Source: Deltaproteobacteria bacterium (GTDB lineage Bacteria > Myxococcota_A > JAADFL01). Taken from it: a stretch of DNA of 34,859 bases. Below, in pieces: positions 1 to 7,168 of this stretch (its first letter is position 1; the number at the start of each line of letters is the position of its first letter). The notes below the pieces were generated by a model, which saw only the letters and a list, made by a program, of their open reading frames with translations, was not told the origin of the DNA and searched no databases. The DNA lies in assembly GCA_013152945.1 (NCBI GenBank), contig JAADFL010000077.1, positions 1-34,859 on the forward strand. Reading direction: 5' to 3'. A program made the position numbers and the translations under genes.

Positions 1-251
1 CCAAGTGGGGCCGGGCCGAGCTTCACTGATAGGTTTCCAGGATACAGAGCCGAAAGCTCCTCAACCGGATCCGAACATGTTTGCAAATAACGAGAAATTT
101 CGGGGAGAAATTTCGGGGACGGAGGTTTGGCCCGGCAAGCCGGCACTCGATAGATTCCAGCGCCATTTCAAGCAGTTGAGCCCGATCCCCATCGGAAACG
201 GGAGCAAGCTCCGTCCCCATGACCTCCCATGACCTAATCAGGCCCTGGGCC
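1..251. other. Left-edge noncoding stretch
   Basis: No convincing gene is seen here. Reading frames over this stretch are on both strands, lack ribosome binding sites and run through the repeat at 115-218. The only structure is that repeat and a tandem duplication of a 13-bp unit (92-104 and 105-117) on its left edge. Confidence 0.6.
115..218 (+). repeat. 104-bp dispersed repeat with 10-bp terminal inverted repeats, copy A
   Basis: The ends are GGGGACGGAG (115-124) and CTCCGTCCCC (209-218), a perfect 10-bp inverted repeat. Inside are two more short palindromes, CCGGCAAGCCGG and CCGATCCCCATCGG, so a transcript could fold into a closed stem carrying two hairpins. Copy B at 1665-1768 differs at about 7 positions. 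Together they bracket the ATPase gene in the same orientation. The architecture resembles REP- or MITE-like elements that are moved in trans; no transposase is present in the window. Confidence 0.85.
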
Positions 252-1550
252 CTATACTCCTTCCAGCAAAAACTTCCAAACAGGAACAACGTTCACCGGG
301 CCGGGCCCGGTCTCGATGCTCTCCTGCTCGCTTCTGGTGACCATGGTCCCATGTCGTAACCCGAGCTCCTCCATGGCCTCCACCAAGGCCAAGACTTCCC
401 TCTTGCGGGTCTGCTCCTGTGACAGTGTCTCCGAAACCTGCACGAGACGTTTCTCGCCTTCCATCACCACCAAGAAATCCACCTCCTTGCCAGTATGCGT
501 CTTGTAGTAGTGAACATCGGCACTGCTGCGTTTTAGATGCATGAGCACGATGTTCTCCAAGAGATGGCCGCTGTTCAGTAGCACTCCGGGCGACACCGAC
601 CGTACGAACGCATGGTCTATGCAGTAAATCTTCTTCGGGTTCACCTTGCTGCGCCGGATCGACGTTGAGTACAGCCTAACCGAGAACAGGAAGTACGCGT
701 CCTCGAACCATTCCACGATCTCCCCAACCTCGGCCTTGCTTATCTTGTGTCCCAGCGCTCTGAGGTACCCATGCAGGCGATTTACCGAGTACAGTGAGGC
801 CACGTTATCGAGCAGGAAGTGGGCAAGGTCCTTTACCGCCCGCGGATGCGATGTGTCGTAGCGCTCCACCACGTCCCGGAACAAAATAGCGTTGAAGTAC
901 TCCTGATGCACCTCGACCCTCAACCGTGCGTCCAGGCCCTGGACCTCTGGGAAACCGCCATTACGCCAGTAATCTTCAAACGCCTTCTGCACCATCAGCC
1001 TGCGCTTCGTGGACAGCGGCAAGCCGGCGTCGACGCCCTTGTAGTCGAGGAGCTCCAGGAACGAGAAAGGAAATATCTCCCACGACAGGGCCCGCCCCCG
1101 CATCTGGGTGGCGATCTCCCGTGACAGCAGGTGCGCGGACGAGCCGGTAAGATACACCTCGCACTTCTCGGTACGCATCACACGATCAACGAACGCCTCC
1201 CACCCAGGCGCCGCCTGTATCTCGTCGAAGAAGCAGTACACCGTCTCTGTGCCCTTCTTCTCTGGGTAAATGGAGTAATACGCCTCGGTTACGAGCCCCA
1301 GGTTCCCCGCCTCTAGCCGGTGGAGCCGGTCGTCGAAGAAGTTGACGTACAGGATGCTCTTGCGATCTATGCCCTGCTCTTGGAGCCGCTTCATGAGCTG
1401 GAACATGAAGGTGGACTTCCCCGCCCTTCTCACGCCGATGCACACCGTTGCCTTGCCCGGCACGGTGGAGACCTCGAGCCTTCGCGGCACTCCAGTGAAC
1501 GGCTGCGATTCCTGGAAGTCGAGAATCATCGTTCTGAGCGTGTCGAGCAT
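252..1550 (-). CDS. AAA-family ATPase with DUF4143-type C-terminal region
   Basis: This is a 432-residue stand-alone P-loop ATPase of the AAA_14/DUF4143 kind, a family common in mobile and accessory DNA whose cellular role is mostly unknown. Visible motifs, numbered from the chosen start, are Walker A GVRRAGKST (about 39-47), Walker B with a DE pair (about 109-110), a TGSSAHLLSRE sensor-like segment (about 135-145) and an NGGFPEV segment. Near the C-terminus, GKEVDFLV matches the degenerate nuclease-like fold usual in this family. A GTG start at 1607 would add 19 residues. I prefer the ATG at 1550 because the protein then starts just before the conserved region, but its GGAG is very close to the ATG, so the start is uncertain. 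The gene stands alone between two direct repeats, which suggests it may have moved as a unit. Function is not inferred beyond ATP binding. Confidence 0.85.
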   Translation of the reverse strand: MLDTLRTMILDFQESQPFTGVPRRLEVSTVPGKATVCIGVRRAGKSTFMFQLMKRLQEQGIDRKSILYVNFFDDRLHRLEAGNLGLVTEAYYSIYPEKKGTETVYCFFDEIQAAPGWEAFVDRVMRTEKCEVYLTGSSAHLLSREIATQMRGRALSWEIFPFSFLELLDYKGVDAGLPLSTKRRLMVQKAFEDYWRNGGFPEVQGLDARLRVEVHQEYFNAILFRDVVERYDTSHPRAVKDLAHFLLDNVASLYSVNRLHGYLRALGHKISKAEVGEIVEWFEDAYFLFSVRLYSTSIRRSKVNPKKIYCIDHAFVRSVSPGVLLNSGHLLENIVLMHLKRSSADVHYYKTHTGKEVDFLVVMEGEKRLVQVSETLSQEQTRKREVLALVEAMEELGLRHGTMVTRSEQESIETGPGPVNVVPVWKFLLEGV

Positions 1551-1664
1551 CTCCAAGCCTTTTTTTCGTGGCCGACATCGGCCCAACTTGGTCAGAATTC
1601 TAACCACTTAACCCCGTACTTGTCAAGAAATCAGACCGATTTGGGAAAATCTCGGGAAAATCTC

Positions 1665-1768
1665 GGGGACGGAGGTTGGGCCCGGCAAGCCGGCACCCGC
1701 TAGATTCCATCGCCATTTCAAGCAGTTGAGCCCGATCCCCATCGGAAACGGGAGCAACTTCCGTCCCT
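1665..1768 (+). repeat. 104-bp dispersed repeat, copy B
   Basis: It aligns without gaps to copy A (115-218), with about 7 differences in 104 positions. The left end GGGGACGGAG is intact, while the right end reads CTTCCGTCCCT, so the terminal inverted repeat has decayed slightly. The two internal palindromes are preserved. Confidence 0.85.
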
Positions 1769-1826
1769 AGGGTCCTCCGCCGCCAGGCATGATTTCTGTA
1801 TGACAATCGTTCCACTTATGGATAAT

Positions 1827-1898
1827 AGGGTACAGGCTGTCATCCAGGGTACAGTAGACGCCGGCAGCTTGACAGGTGAATGGAAACGAGGCTACTCG
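1827..1898 (+). promoter_or_regulatory. Putative promoter/operator region of the glycosidase gene
   Basis: AGGGTACAG occurs twice in direct orientation, beginning at 1827 and 1846, a 19-bp spacing that puts both copies on nearly the same face of the helix. A TTGACA -35-like box lies at 1869-1874, but the -10 match 17-18 bp downstream (TACTCG at 1893) is poor. The start codon at 1916 is preceded by AGGAGA at a normal distance. The repeats could be activator sites; this is inference only. Confidence 0.3.
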
Positions 1899-1915
1899 AT
1901 TGTAGGAGATAGGCC

Positions 1916-3799
1916 ATGAAAAACCAGACTTTGCTCTTTGCTTTGTTCTTTCTGACAATGATATCGCTATCCAGTTTCGCTTGTGGCTCCAGCACGTCTT
2001 CAGGAGACAGCGACATAGATACAGACACAGATACAGACGTAGATACGGACACGGATACGGACACAGACACGGACGTAGATACGGACACGGATACGGACAC
2101 AGACACGGACGCTGATACGGACGTAGATACGGATGCAGACACGGACGTAGATACGGACGCAGATACGGACGCTGACACGGATGTAGATACCGACTCTGAT
2201 GTGGATACAGATGCCGACACGGACTCCGATACAGACACCGACGCCGACTCGGATACGGATGCTGATACAGACTCGGACAGCGACGTAGACACAGACACGG
2301 ATACGGATACAGGCGTTGGCCTGCCCTACCCTGCCCGGGGAGACTTCCAGATAAAAGGCCTGCAACCCGACTTCTGGCCGGACAAGAATCAACTAGTAAA
2401 TGCCGGCATGGCAGACGTGTCCATGAACCTGATCTGGGCGTCTTGGGAGGCGACGCCGAAGAGCCCTCCTTGCAACCCTTCCTCGGAACAGGAGTACGAA
2501 GGCCACTGCTTCAAGATCGACAAGGCCGTGGATGAGGCGATCAAAGACTGGACCGACAAGGGTGTCATCGTGGCCGCAATTATTTACGGTGTCCCCGCAT
2601 GGGCCAGGAAGGGTAATACGGGTTGTTCGCCCGTCACAGACGGGTTCGATATATTCTGCACGCCGGACGATCCCGACGACTATGCAAGGTTTGCAGGAAT
2701 GCTGGCCGAGAGGTATAACGGCCGAAACGGCCACGGCAGGATAGCGGACTTCGTGATACACAACGAGGTCAACTCCAATACCTGGTTCGACATAGGATGC
2801 GGCCAGGGTGTGCCGTGCGCCAAGGACAAGTGGATAAAGACGTACGCCGACAACTATGCGGCTGCGTACGACCAGATAAAAAAACACCAGTCGGCTGCAA
2901 AGGTCCTATTCTCGTTCGAGCATCATTTCGACACGGTATTCGACAAGCCCAATGACAAGGATGCAACGCTGTCGGTCAAGACATTCGTTCGAGGGCTGGC
3001 AAAGCTGCTCGGAGACAGGCAATGGATGCTCGCTTACCACCCGTACGCACCGGACTTGTTGTCCCCCGACTTCTCCGTAAACGATCTTCCAAAGGTCACC
3101 TACGGTAACATTGGTGTCTTGTTGGGCTGGCTTCGCCAGGAGTTTCCGGACAAGCCCCACGCATGGGAAGTAGAACTGACAGAGAGCGGCGTGAACTCCG
3201 CTCCTCCCAAGTCTGACGAGACACGCCAGGCAAAGGCCATCTGTGATGGGTTCAGGAACATACTGGGCACACCTGGAATCATCAACTACATCTACCACAG
3301 GCTGCGGGACAACCCTGCCGAGGGTGGCTTGCAACTGGGCCTTATACGAAGCGACGACTCTTTCAAACCCTCTTGGGACGTATGGTCCAAGTGCAGCCAG
3401 CAAGGAAGCCTTGATTGCGGTTTCGAGAACCTGCCCTACACCAAGCTCACGAGGTACCACAAGACGTTTGCCGGGCACTGGACAAGCACTAGGCTGCCGC
3501 CTGACGGGTTCGATGCAGAGCAATCCTGGTTCCTGTTCAGGCACGAGCAACCCGGAACCAAGCTATTGTTCGAGTGCAAGGTATACACCAACAACCTACT
3601 GACCGACGATCCTAACTGCGAGGGTCAGCAGAACATGGGACCAGTGGGTTACATCTGGACAAAGGAGCACGATAACACCGTGCCCTTGTACAGGTGCAAG
3701 GTAGGCCAGTCAGGGCTGGATCACTTTGTCTCCACTGATCCGAACTGCGAGGGGCAGATACAGGAATCGCTGTTGGGCTATGCCATACCTACGAATTAG
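1916..3799 (+). CDS. Secreted lipoprotein: Asp-Thr linker, clan A-like glycoside hydrolase domain, DUF5648-like C-terminus
   Basis: This 627-residue exported protein is probably a carbohydrate-active enzyme. Residues 1-22 form a signal peptide, with Cys23 in SSFACG as a likely lipid-anchored cysteine, although the lipobox is not ideal. Residues 31-132 are an almost pure Asp-Thr/Asp-Val/Asp-Ala/Asp-Ser linker, extremely acidic and probably extended or calcium-binding. A TIM-barrel-like region of about 140-500 follows. HNEVN places a candidate acid/base at Glu284, and ELTESG a candidate nucleophile at Glu423, the pattern of clan A hydrolases such as families 5 and 39. Residues from about 515 carry repeated VPLYRC and STDPNCEG motifs resembling DUF5648 modules. 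Substrate cannot be read from sequence. The gene is monocistronic, with an AGGAGA ribosome binding site 8 nt before ATG. A fragment of an unrelated methyltransferase gene lies just after its stop. Confidence 0.8.
   Translation: MKNQTLLFALFFLTMISLSSFACGSSTSSGDSDIDTDTDTDVDTDTDTDTDTDVDTDTDTDTDTDADTDVDTDADTDVDTDADTDADTDVDTDSDVDTDADTDSDTDTDADSDTDADTDSDSDVDTDTDTDTGVGLPYPARGDFQIKGLQPDFWPDKNQLVNAGMADVSMNLIWASWEATPKSPPCNPSSEQEYEGHCFKIDKAVDEAIKDWTDKGVIVAAIIYGVPAWARKGNTGCSPVTDGFDIFCTPDDPDDYARFAGMLAERYNGRNGHGRIADFVIHNEVNSNTWFDIGCGQGVPCAKDKWIKTYADNYAAAYDQIKKHQSAAKVLFSFEHHFDTVFDKPNDKDATLSVKTFVRGLAKLLGDRQWMLAYHPYAPDLLSPDFSVNDLPKVTYGNIGVLLGWLRQEFPDKPHAWEVELTESGVNSAPPKSDETRQAKAICDGFRNILGTPGIINYIYHRLRDNPAEGGLQLGLIRSDDSFKPSWDVWSKCSQQGSLDCGFENLPYTKLTRYHKTFAGHWTSTRLPPDGFDAEQSWFLFRHEQPGTKLLFECKVYTNNLLTDDPNCEGQQNMGPVGYIWTKEHDNTVPLYRCKVGQSGLDHFVSTDPNCEGQIQESLLGYAIPTN
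2012..2311 (+). repeat. In-frame tandem repeat encoding the Asp-X linker
   Basis: About 300 bp of imperfect GAY-ACN hexamer repeats (Asp-Thr) with occasional Val, Ala and Ser codons at the second position. Higher-order duplication is visible: a block containing GACGTAGATACGGACACGG recurs at about 2036 and 2072. Such tracts expand and contract by slippage and keep the frame because the unit is six bases. Confidence 0.9.
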
Positions 3800-3811
3800 A
3801 GCCTGGTAAAA

Positions 3812-3857
3812 TCACCTCGAAAGTGCCTTGCCGTACATGAGATGCAGGCCCGGCCCG
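3812..3857 (-). pseudogene. Fragment of the RNA methyltransferase 3' end
   Basis: These 46 bp match 8907-8952 at 44 of 46 positions, in the same orientation. At 8907-8952 the sequence is the last 14 codons and the stop of the methyltransferase gene. Read on the minus strand, this copy would encode PGLHLMYGKALSR and a stop, against LGLHLMYGKVLSR in the intact gene. Nothing of the rest of the gene is present. It is immediately followed by the truncated repeat at 3861, while the intact gene end is itself next to a repeat remnant. Confidence 0.85.
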
Positions 3858-3860
3858 GCA

Positions 3861-3898
3861 AGCGAAAATCCGGGGACGAGCGAAAACCCGGGGACGGA
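3861..3898 (+). repeat. Truncated left end of the dispersed repeat with 18-bp tandem duplication
   Basis: Two 18-bp units, AGCGAAAATCCGGGGACG (3861-3878) and AGCGAAAACCCGGGGACG (3879-3896), are followed by GA. They resemble the left flank and left end (GAAAtttCGGGGACGGA) of copies A and B, but the body of the element is missing. Confidence 0.6.
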
Positions 3899-4099
3899 CT
3901 TCCCATCTGTACTTATTTATAATTCTATTGTTTTTTTACAACCCTGCTCTCTCTCGAATATCCCATATTCTTATCCTTTCCACATTTCAAACTGGTACAG
4001 GAGGTTGGACCCGACCAACTGGCGATCATTCAATTTTACCATTATTTCTATGAGTCGAGTTCACTTCGCGTCGAAAACAAGAGCAACCTCAAGCTCTAT

Positions 4100-4140
4100 C
4101 TAGCCCGAGTTTACCGCCTTCGGCGGCAAACTCGGGCTAG
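4100..4140. other. Long near-perfect palindrome (19-bp arms)
   Basis: Arms 4100-4118 and 4122-4140 pair at 18 of 19 positions around a TTC loop; the single mismatch is at 4113/4127. The outer part is CTAGCCCGAGTTT and the inner stem CCGCC/GGCGG. No T-run follows on either strand and the nearest genes end hundreds of bases away, so it is not a convincing terminator. It could be a solitary palindromic element or a cruciform-forming site. Confidence 0.75.
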
Positions 4141-4445
4141 GGCTTGTCAAACTGAAACCCGAAAGGCATCACCCCAGGTGGCCGGGCCGAACGATCAAGC
4201 AGCTAAGCCAATCCCGGGTTGACGATTAGCATTACCGTGCATCAGCTCGGTTCACCCCTCCCATAACAGGTCAAGTGACCTTCCGAATAAAAAGCGACGA
4301 ATCCGTCCCCGAGGAAGGACCCGGCCTTGAGTATCGGTGAGAGTCCACCCGCATGGCACCAGTAACCACCATTTTCGTGTACCCGCCTTCACTCTTCCCC
4401 AGTGTAAGTTGCCTTGTTGCAACGAGGGTGAACAAAACCAGGAAC

Positions 4446-4546
4446 GGACGGAGGTTGATCCCGGCAAGCTGGTGCTCGCTAAAATTTGGTGCCCTTTCAA
4501 GTAGTTGGGTCCGCTACCAGTCAAAAATGGGGGCAATCTCCGTCCC
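4446..4546 (+). repeat. Diverged copy C of the dispersed repeat
   Basis: The ends are GGACGGAG (4446-4453) and CTCCGTCC (4538-4545). The body shares CCCGGCAAGC, the GCTCGCTA segment, TTTCAAG.AGTTG and GGGGCAA with copies A and B but is clearly older. The first internal hairpin survives as CCGGC/GCTGG through a possible G-U pair. It lies about 50 bp beyond the end of the protease gene. Confidence 0.7.
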
Positions 4547-4597
4547 TATGGTTTGCTGGTTCGGTGGTGGTGCTGCGTGGTTCTCTGCGATACGGGA

Positions 4598-7141
4598 CTA
4601 GCCCACAAAAGTCTCCACTGGTAGGCCTACCTGGACAGCAATCGGTGTATAGATATCCGTCTCAATGTCTTCAGTCTCGATTGAAACGATCAACGCATAG
4701 CGGGTTCCGTATTCACTGCGGTCCTGTTTTTTCTGCTCCTTCCACCACCCGGTTACCGGATAAACAGCCACTACGCCACGTTCCGCTATGTCTGCGGCAA
4801 GGCCTTCAAGAATGTCAGAGTGAAGAGAGCCGTGATTGCGAGCCTGTTCGCCAAGATACCAGTCCTTTGAATCGCCGCTTGTGGACGGTTTCTCTTCTTC
4901 CTCGTCGAGGGCTTTTTTATTTAGCCGTTTGCGGAATTCATCTAGGGACTCCGTGGGCCCCTTAACGTCAAACCGCAGGCCATGAGACTGATAGCGATGT
5001 CGCTTTTTCCAACCGCGTCGTCCTGGATTGGGCTCGATGAAATATGAAAGGGTGACGCGAACCCGAACATTGGCATCTCCCAGTGATGCGAGAACTTCTC
5101 GTGGCCAGGGAAGCTCGTAGAAATGCATTTCACGCAGCTTCCCGTCTTCAAACGGCCGGATACTCCCTTGAACTAACAGTGTTGCCGAGTTGTCCGCGCT
5201 CCGCAGAGCCCTGTCGAGACTGGGCACGCCGAAACCGTAACGCCGAACGAGCCGTGCACGGGCTCGCTTCCTGTCATTGGTTGCGTCCAGATTTTTCTTC
5301 ATCACTGGAGTCCATTCTGCAGAGTGTACAACCAGTCCGCGTATCATCTCTGGCCATAGGTCGGGATAAGCGGCTGCTATGGAAGCGGCTATCCTAGCGG
5401 CCTGTGCTGTCGCCGGGCTCGTGGCCCAGGAAAGAACAAACGGTTTTTCTGTAGGCTTGAAGTACGTGGTAAGCAGACTCAAATCTTCACACGGAAAATC
5501 CACCGTTCCTTTGTCATCACGAACGATGTTTCCTCCTTCCATGACAATGTCGGGTTTGAACGGCCACTGCTTCTCGAAGGTAACCGAAGTCGTACTCCAG
5601 GGAGAAAGGTCTCCGCGTTGCGCGACCGGCTCCCAATCATTCCATGCCAGATCCTGAATGATGACCTTATCGGTATATGCTCCAACCGTAAGAGCGTTCC
5701 ATGCCTGGGCAGGATCATGAATGGGCTCGGTATCGCTCCTAGCCAAGTGATCTGGCTCCATTTCGTCGACATTCCCTGCACAGACAATGAAAAGACGGCG
5801 ATGAGGTTCATCGTCATCCAGGTAGACAAGACCTTTGGTAGATGGATCGAAAGAACGCCCGGCTGCCAGCGCATCAATGGCAGAGGACCAGGAGGTTGGC
5901 TTACCGCGGTCTCTTGTGTCCCTCGATGTAATTGCCATTGAGAACACCCGCCGTCGTGTCGGAGACTGAACCTCTACCCGGCCCGCTGCTTCTGCAGTGA
6001 CGGCACCATAAAGCTCCGGATCGTTCTGGCCGGTAGGCGGGAGTATCTTGACCGACTCCAGACCATGCCCGAGCCGGACTGGTTCCTTGCCCGCGAGCAG
6101 GGGAACAAGGTCGCCATAGAGGGCGAGCCCCGCCATTTCAGTGCCATGCCCGTCGTGGTCATTGCTCCCCCAATTGGGATCGACGGTGTGGCAGTCCTGC
6201 GGGGCAAGGGCGTGCTCTAGCAGTGGATGCCCTCGATTTACACCAGTGTCCAATATGCAGACTGAAGGAGATTCACCCGACGGCGGTGTCATGCGTTCCA
6301 ACAGGTCCTTCACCCAGTCGGCTTGCTCTTTGGGACTCTGCTCGACAAAGAAACTGGCAGTCTCCTTTGCCCGCTGAAGCTCCGCGAGATCGTTAATTAC
6401 ATCCAGCGACGCCGCAAGCTGCCGTGCCGTTCCATGGACAAGGGTAACGATCCGCTCATCGAACTGGATACGTCGGGGGCTGACCTTCAGCCTTGTTTGA
6501 GATGCAAATTCCAAAAATCTCTGTAGCTCTTCTCCGTCTGTTCTCCGAAGCCAGACTTCCCACCAAATTGACTCGTCTTCTGAAGATGGATAGACATCCC
6601 TTGCGTCTGTCCACAGAGATCGAAGTGCTGCTAATCTAACCTTCGAAACGCGGTCGTACACGCTTTCATGGCGCCGCTCACGGGGTTTCTTTGGTGTCGT
6701 TCGTGCATATCGCTCGAGCTGCGAGAGAAAATGCCCAACTTGCCCATCCGGAACAATAACAGCAGCGTATTGGATTTCTTCAGCGTCTGCGCCTTGGCCA
6801 ACGACTTCCGTCGACACAGCAACAACCTCAATATGCTTGCGTGGATCCTTGGCACGCCGATTCTCGAAGCTACCGATGGCGAGCTCCCATCCCTGGAATG
6901 ATTCAAATTCCAGGTAGACTCCTGGTTTTGCGCCGATTACCTCGATGGATGTAAGCCCCCTTCGTGCTCTTGCCTCATCTACCGCTCTATTGATCGATGC
7001 CTGTAGATAGACTCCGTGTGAATGCCTCCCTACAGAGGGCGGTTCAGTCTTCGTCTTTCTACCGCTGGAGTACGACTGGTAGCTCTCGGTCTTTGCTTGC
7101 CAAGGAACGATGATGTGGGGATGTTTGCGCGTCGTATCCAT
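4598..7141 (-). CDS. ietS: Subtilisin-like serine protease, probable IetS component of an anti-phage pair
   Basis: This 847-residue cytosolic S8-family protease has no signal peptide or membrane segment. The triad is visible as Asp298 (ILDTGVN), His332 (DGHGTEMAG) and Ser575 (ATSPATAQ, where most subtilases have GTSMA); the oxyanion asparagine is probably N457 in CAGN. About 290 residues precede the protease domain and about 250 follow it, as expected for the large subtilases paired with AAA ATPases. The start ATG has GGAG 8 nt upstream and lies 27 bp after the stop of the ATPase gene on the same strand, so the two are co-transcribed. An AAA+ ATPase followed by a subtilase is the composition of the IetAS defence system. 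Which protein it cleaves and what triggers it cannot be told from sequence. Catalytic calls are certain; the defence role rests on gene pairing. Confidence 0.85.
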   Translation of the reverse strand: MDTTRKHPHIIVPWQAKTESYQSYSSGRKTKTEPPSVGRHSHGVYLQASINRAVDEARARRGLTSIEVIGAKPGVYLEFESFQGWELAIGSFENRRAKDPRKHIEVVAVSTEVVGQGADAEEIQYAAVIVPDGQVGHFLSQLERYARTTPKKPRERRHESVYDRVSKVRLAALRSLWTDARDVYPSSEDESIWWEVWLRRTDGEELQRFLEFASQTRLKVSPRRIQFDERIVTLVHGTARQLAASLDVINDLAELQRAKETASFFVEQSPKEQADWVKDLLERMTPPSGESPSVCILDTGVNRGHPLLEHALAPQDCHTVDPNWGSNDHDGHGTEMAGLALYGDLVPLLAGKEPVRLGHGLESVKILPPTGQNDPELYGAVTAEAAGRVEVQSPTRRRVFSMAITSRDTRDRGKPTSWSSAIDALAAGRSFDPSTKGLVYLDDDEPHRRLFIVCAGNVDEMEPDHLARSDTEPIHDPAQAWNALTVGAYTDKVIIQDLAWNDWEPVAQRGDLSPWSTTSVTFEKQWPFKPDIVMEGGNIVRDDKGTVDFPCEDLSLLTTYFKPTEKPFVLSWATSPATAQAARIAASIAAAYPDLWPEMIRGLVVHSAEWTPVMKKNLDATNDRKRARARLVRRYGFGVPSLDRALRSADNSATLLVQGSIRPFEDGKLREMHFYELPWPREVLASLGDANVRVRVTLSYFIEPNPGRRGWKKRHRYQSHGLRFDVKGPTESLDEFRKRLNKKALDEEEEKPSTSGDSKDWYLGEQARNHGSLHSDILEGLAADIAERGVVAVYPVTGWWKEQKKQDRSEYGTRYALIVSIETEDIETDIYTPIAVQVGLPVETFVG

Positions 7142-7168
7142 GACGCCACTCCAAACTTCGAGGCGAGG

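Larger units (their letters stand above)
1551..1915. other. Intergenic region between divergent ATPase and glycosidase genes
   Basis: Holds the second copy of the 104-bp repeat (1665-1768) with a tandem 11-bp duplication on its left side (1643-1653 and 1654-1664). It also carries the putative control region of the glycosidase gene (1827-1898). No further gene is seen. Confidence 0.6.
3800..4597. other. 800-bp gene-free accessory region
   Basis: It contains, in order, a copy of the methyltransferase 3' end (3812-3857), a truncated left end of the dispersed repeat (3861-3898), an AT-rich stretch (about 3905-3990), a long palindrome (4100-4140), and a diverged full-length repeat copy (4446-4546). 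Frames of up to about 94 codons exist on both strands but have no ribosome binding site or recognisable product. The region looks like an accumulation site for repeats. Confidence 0.6.

Noticed and set aside
23-289. Minus-strand frame also seen in similar form at 1600-1815
   Set aside because: Both frames run through copies A and B of the dispersed repeat. The similarity is explained by the repeat, and no ribosome site is present.
1840-2392. Minus-strand frames rich in Ser-Val and Arg-Val dipeptides
   Set aside because: They are antisense readings of the hexamer tract that encodes the Asp-Thr linker.
4270-4400. Segment GGTGAGAGTCCACCC resembling the end region of a group II intron
   Set aside because: The domain V stem could not be reproduced from the bases and no reverse transcriptase is present.
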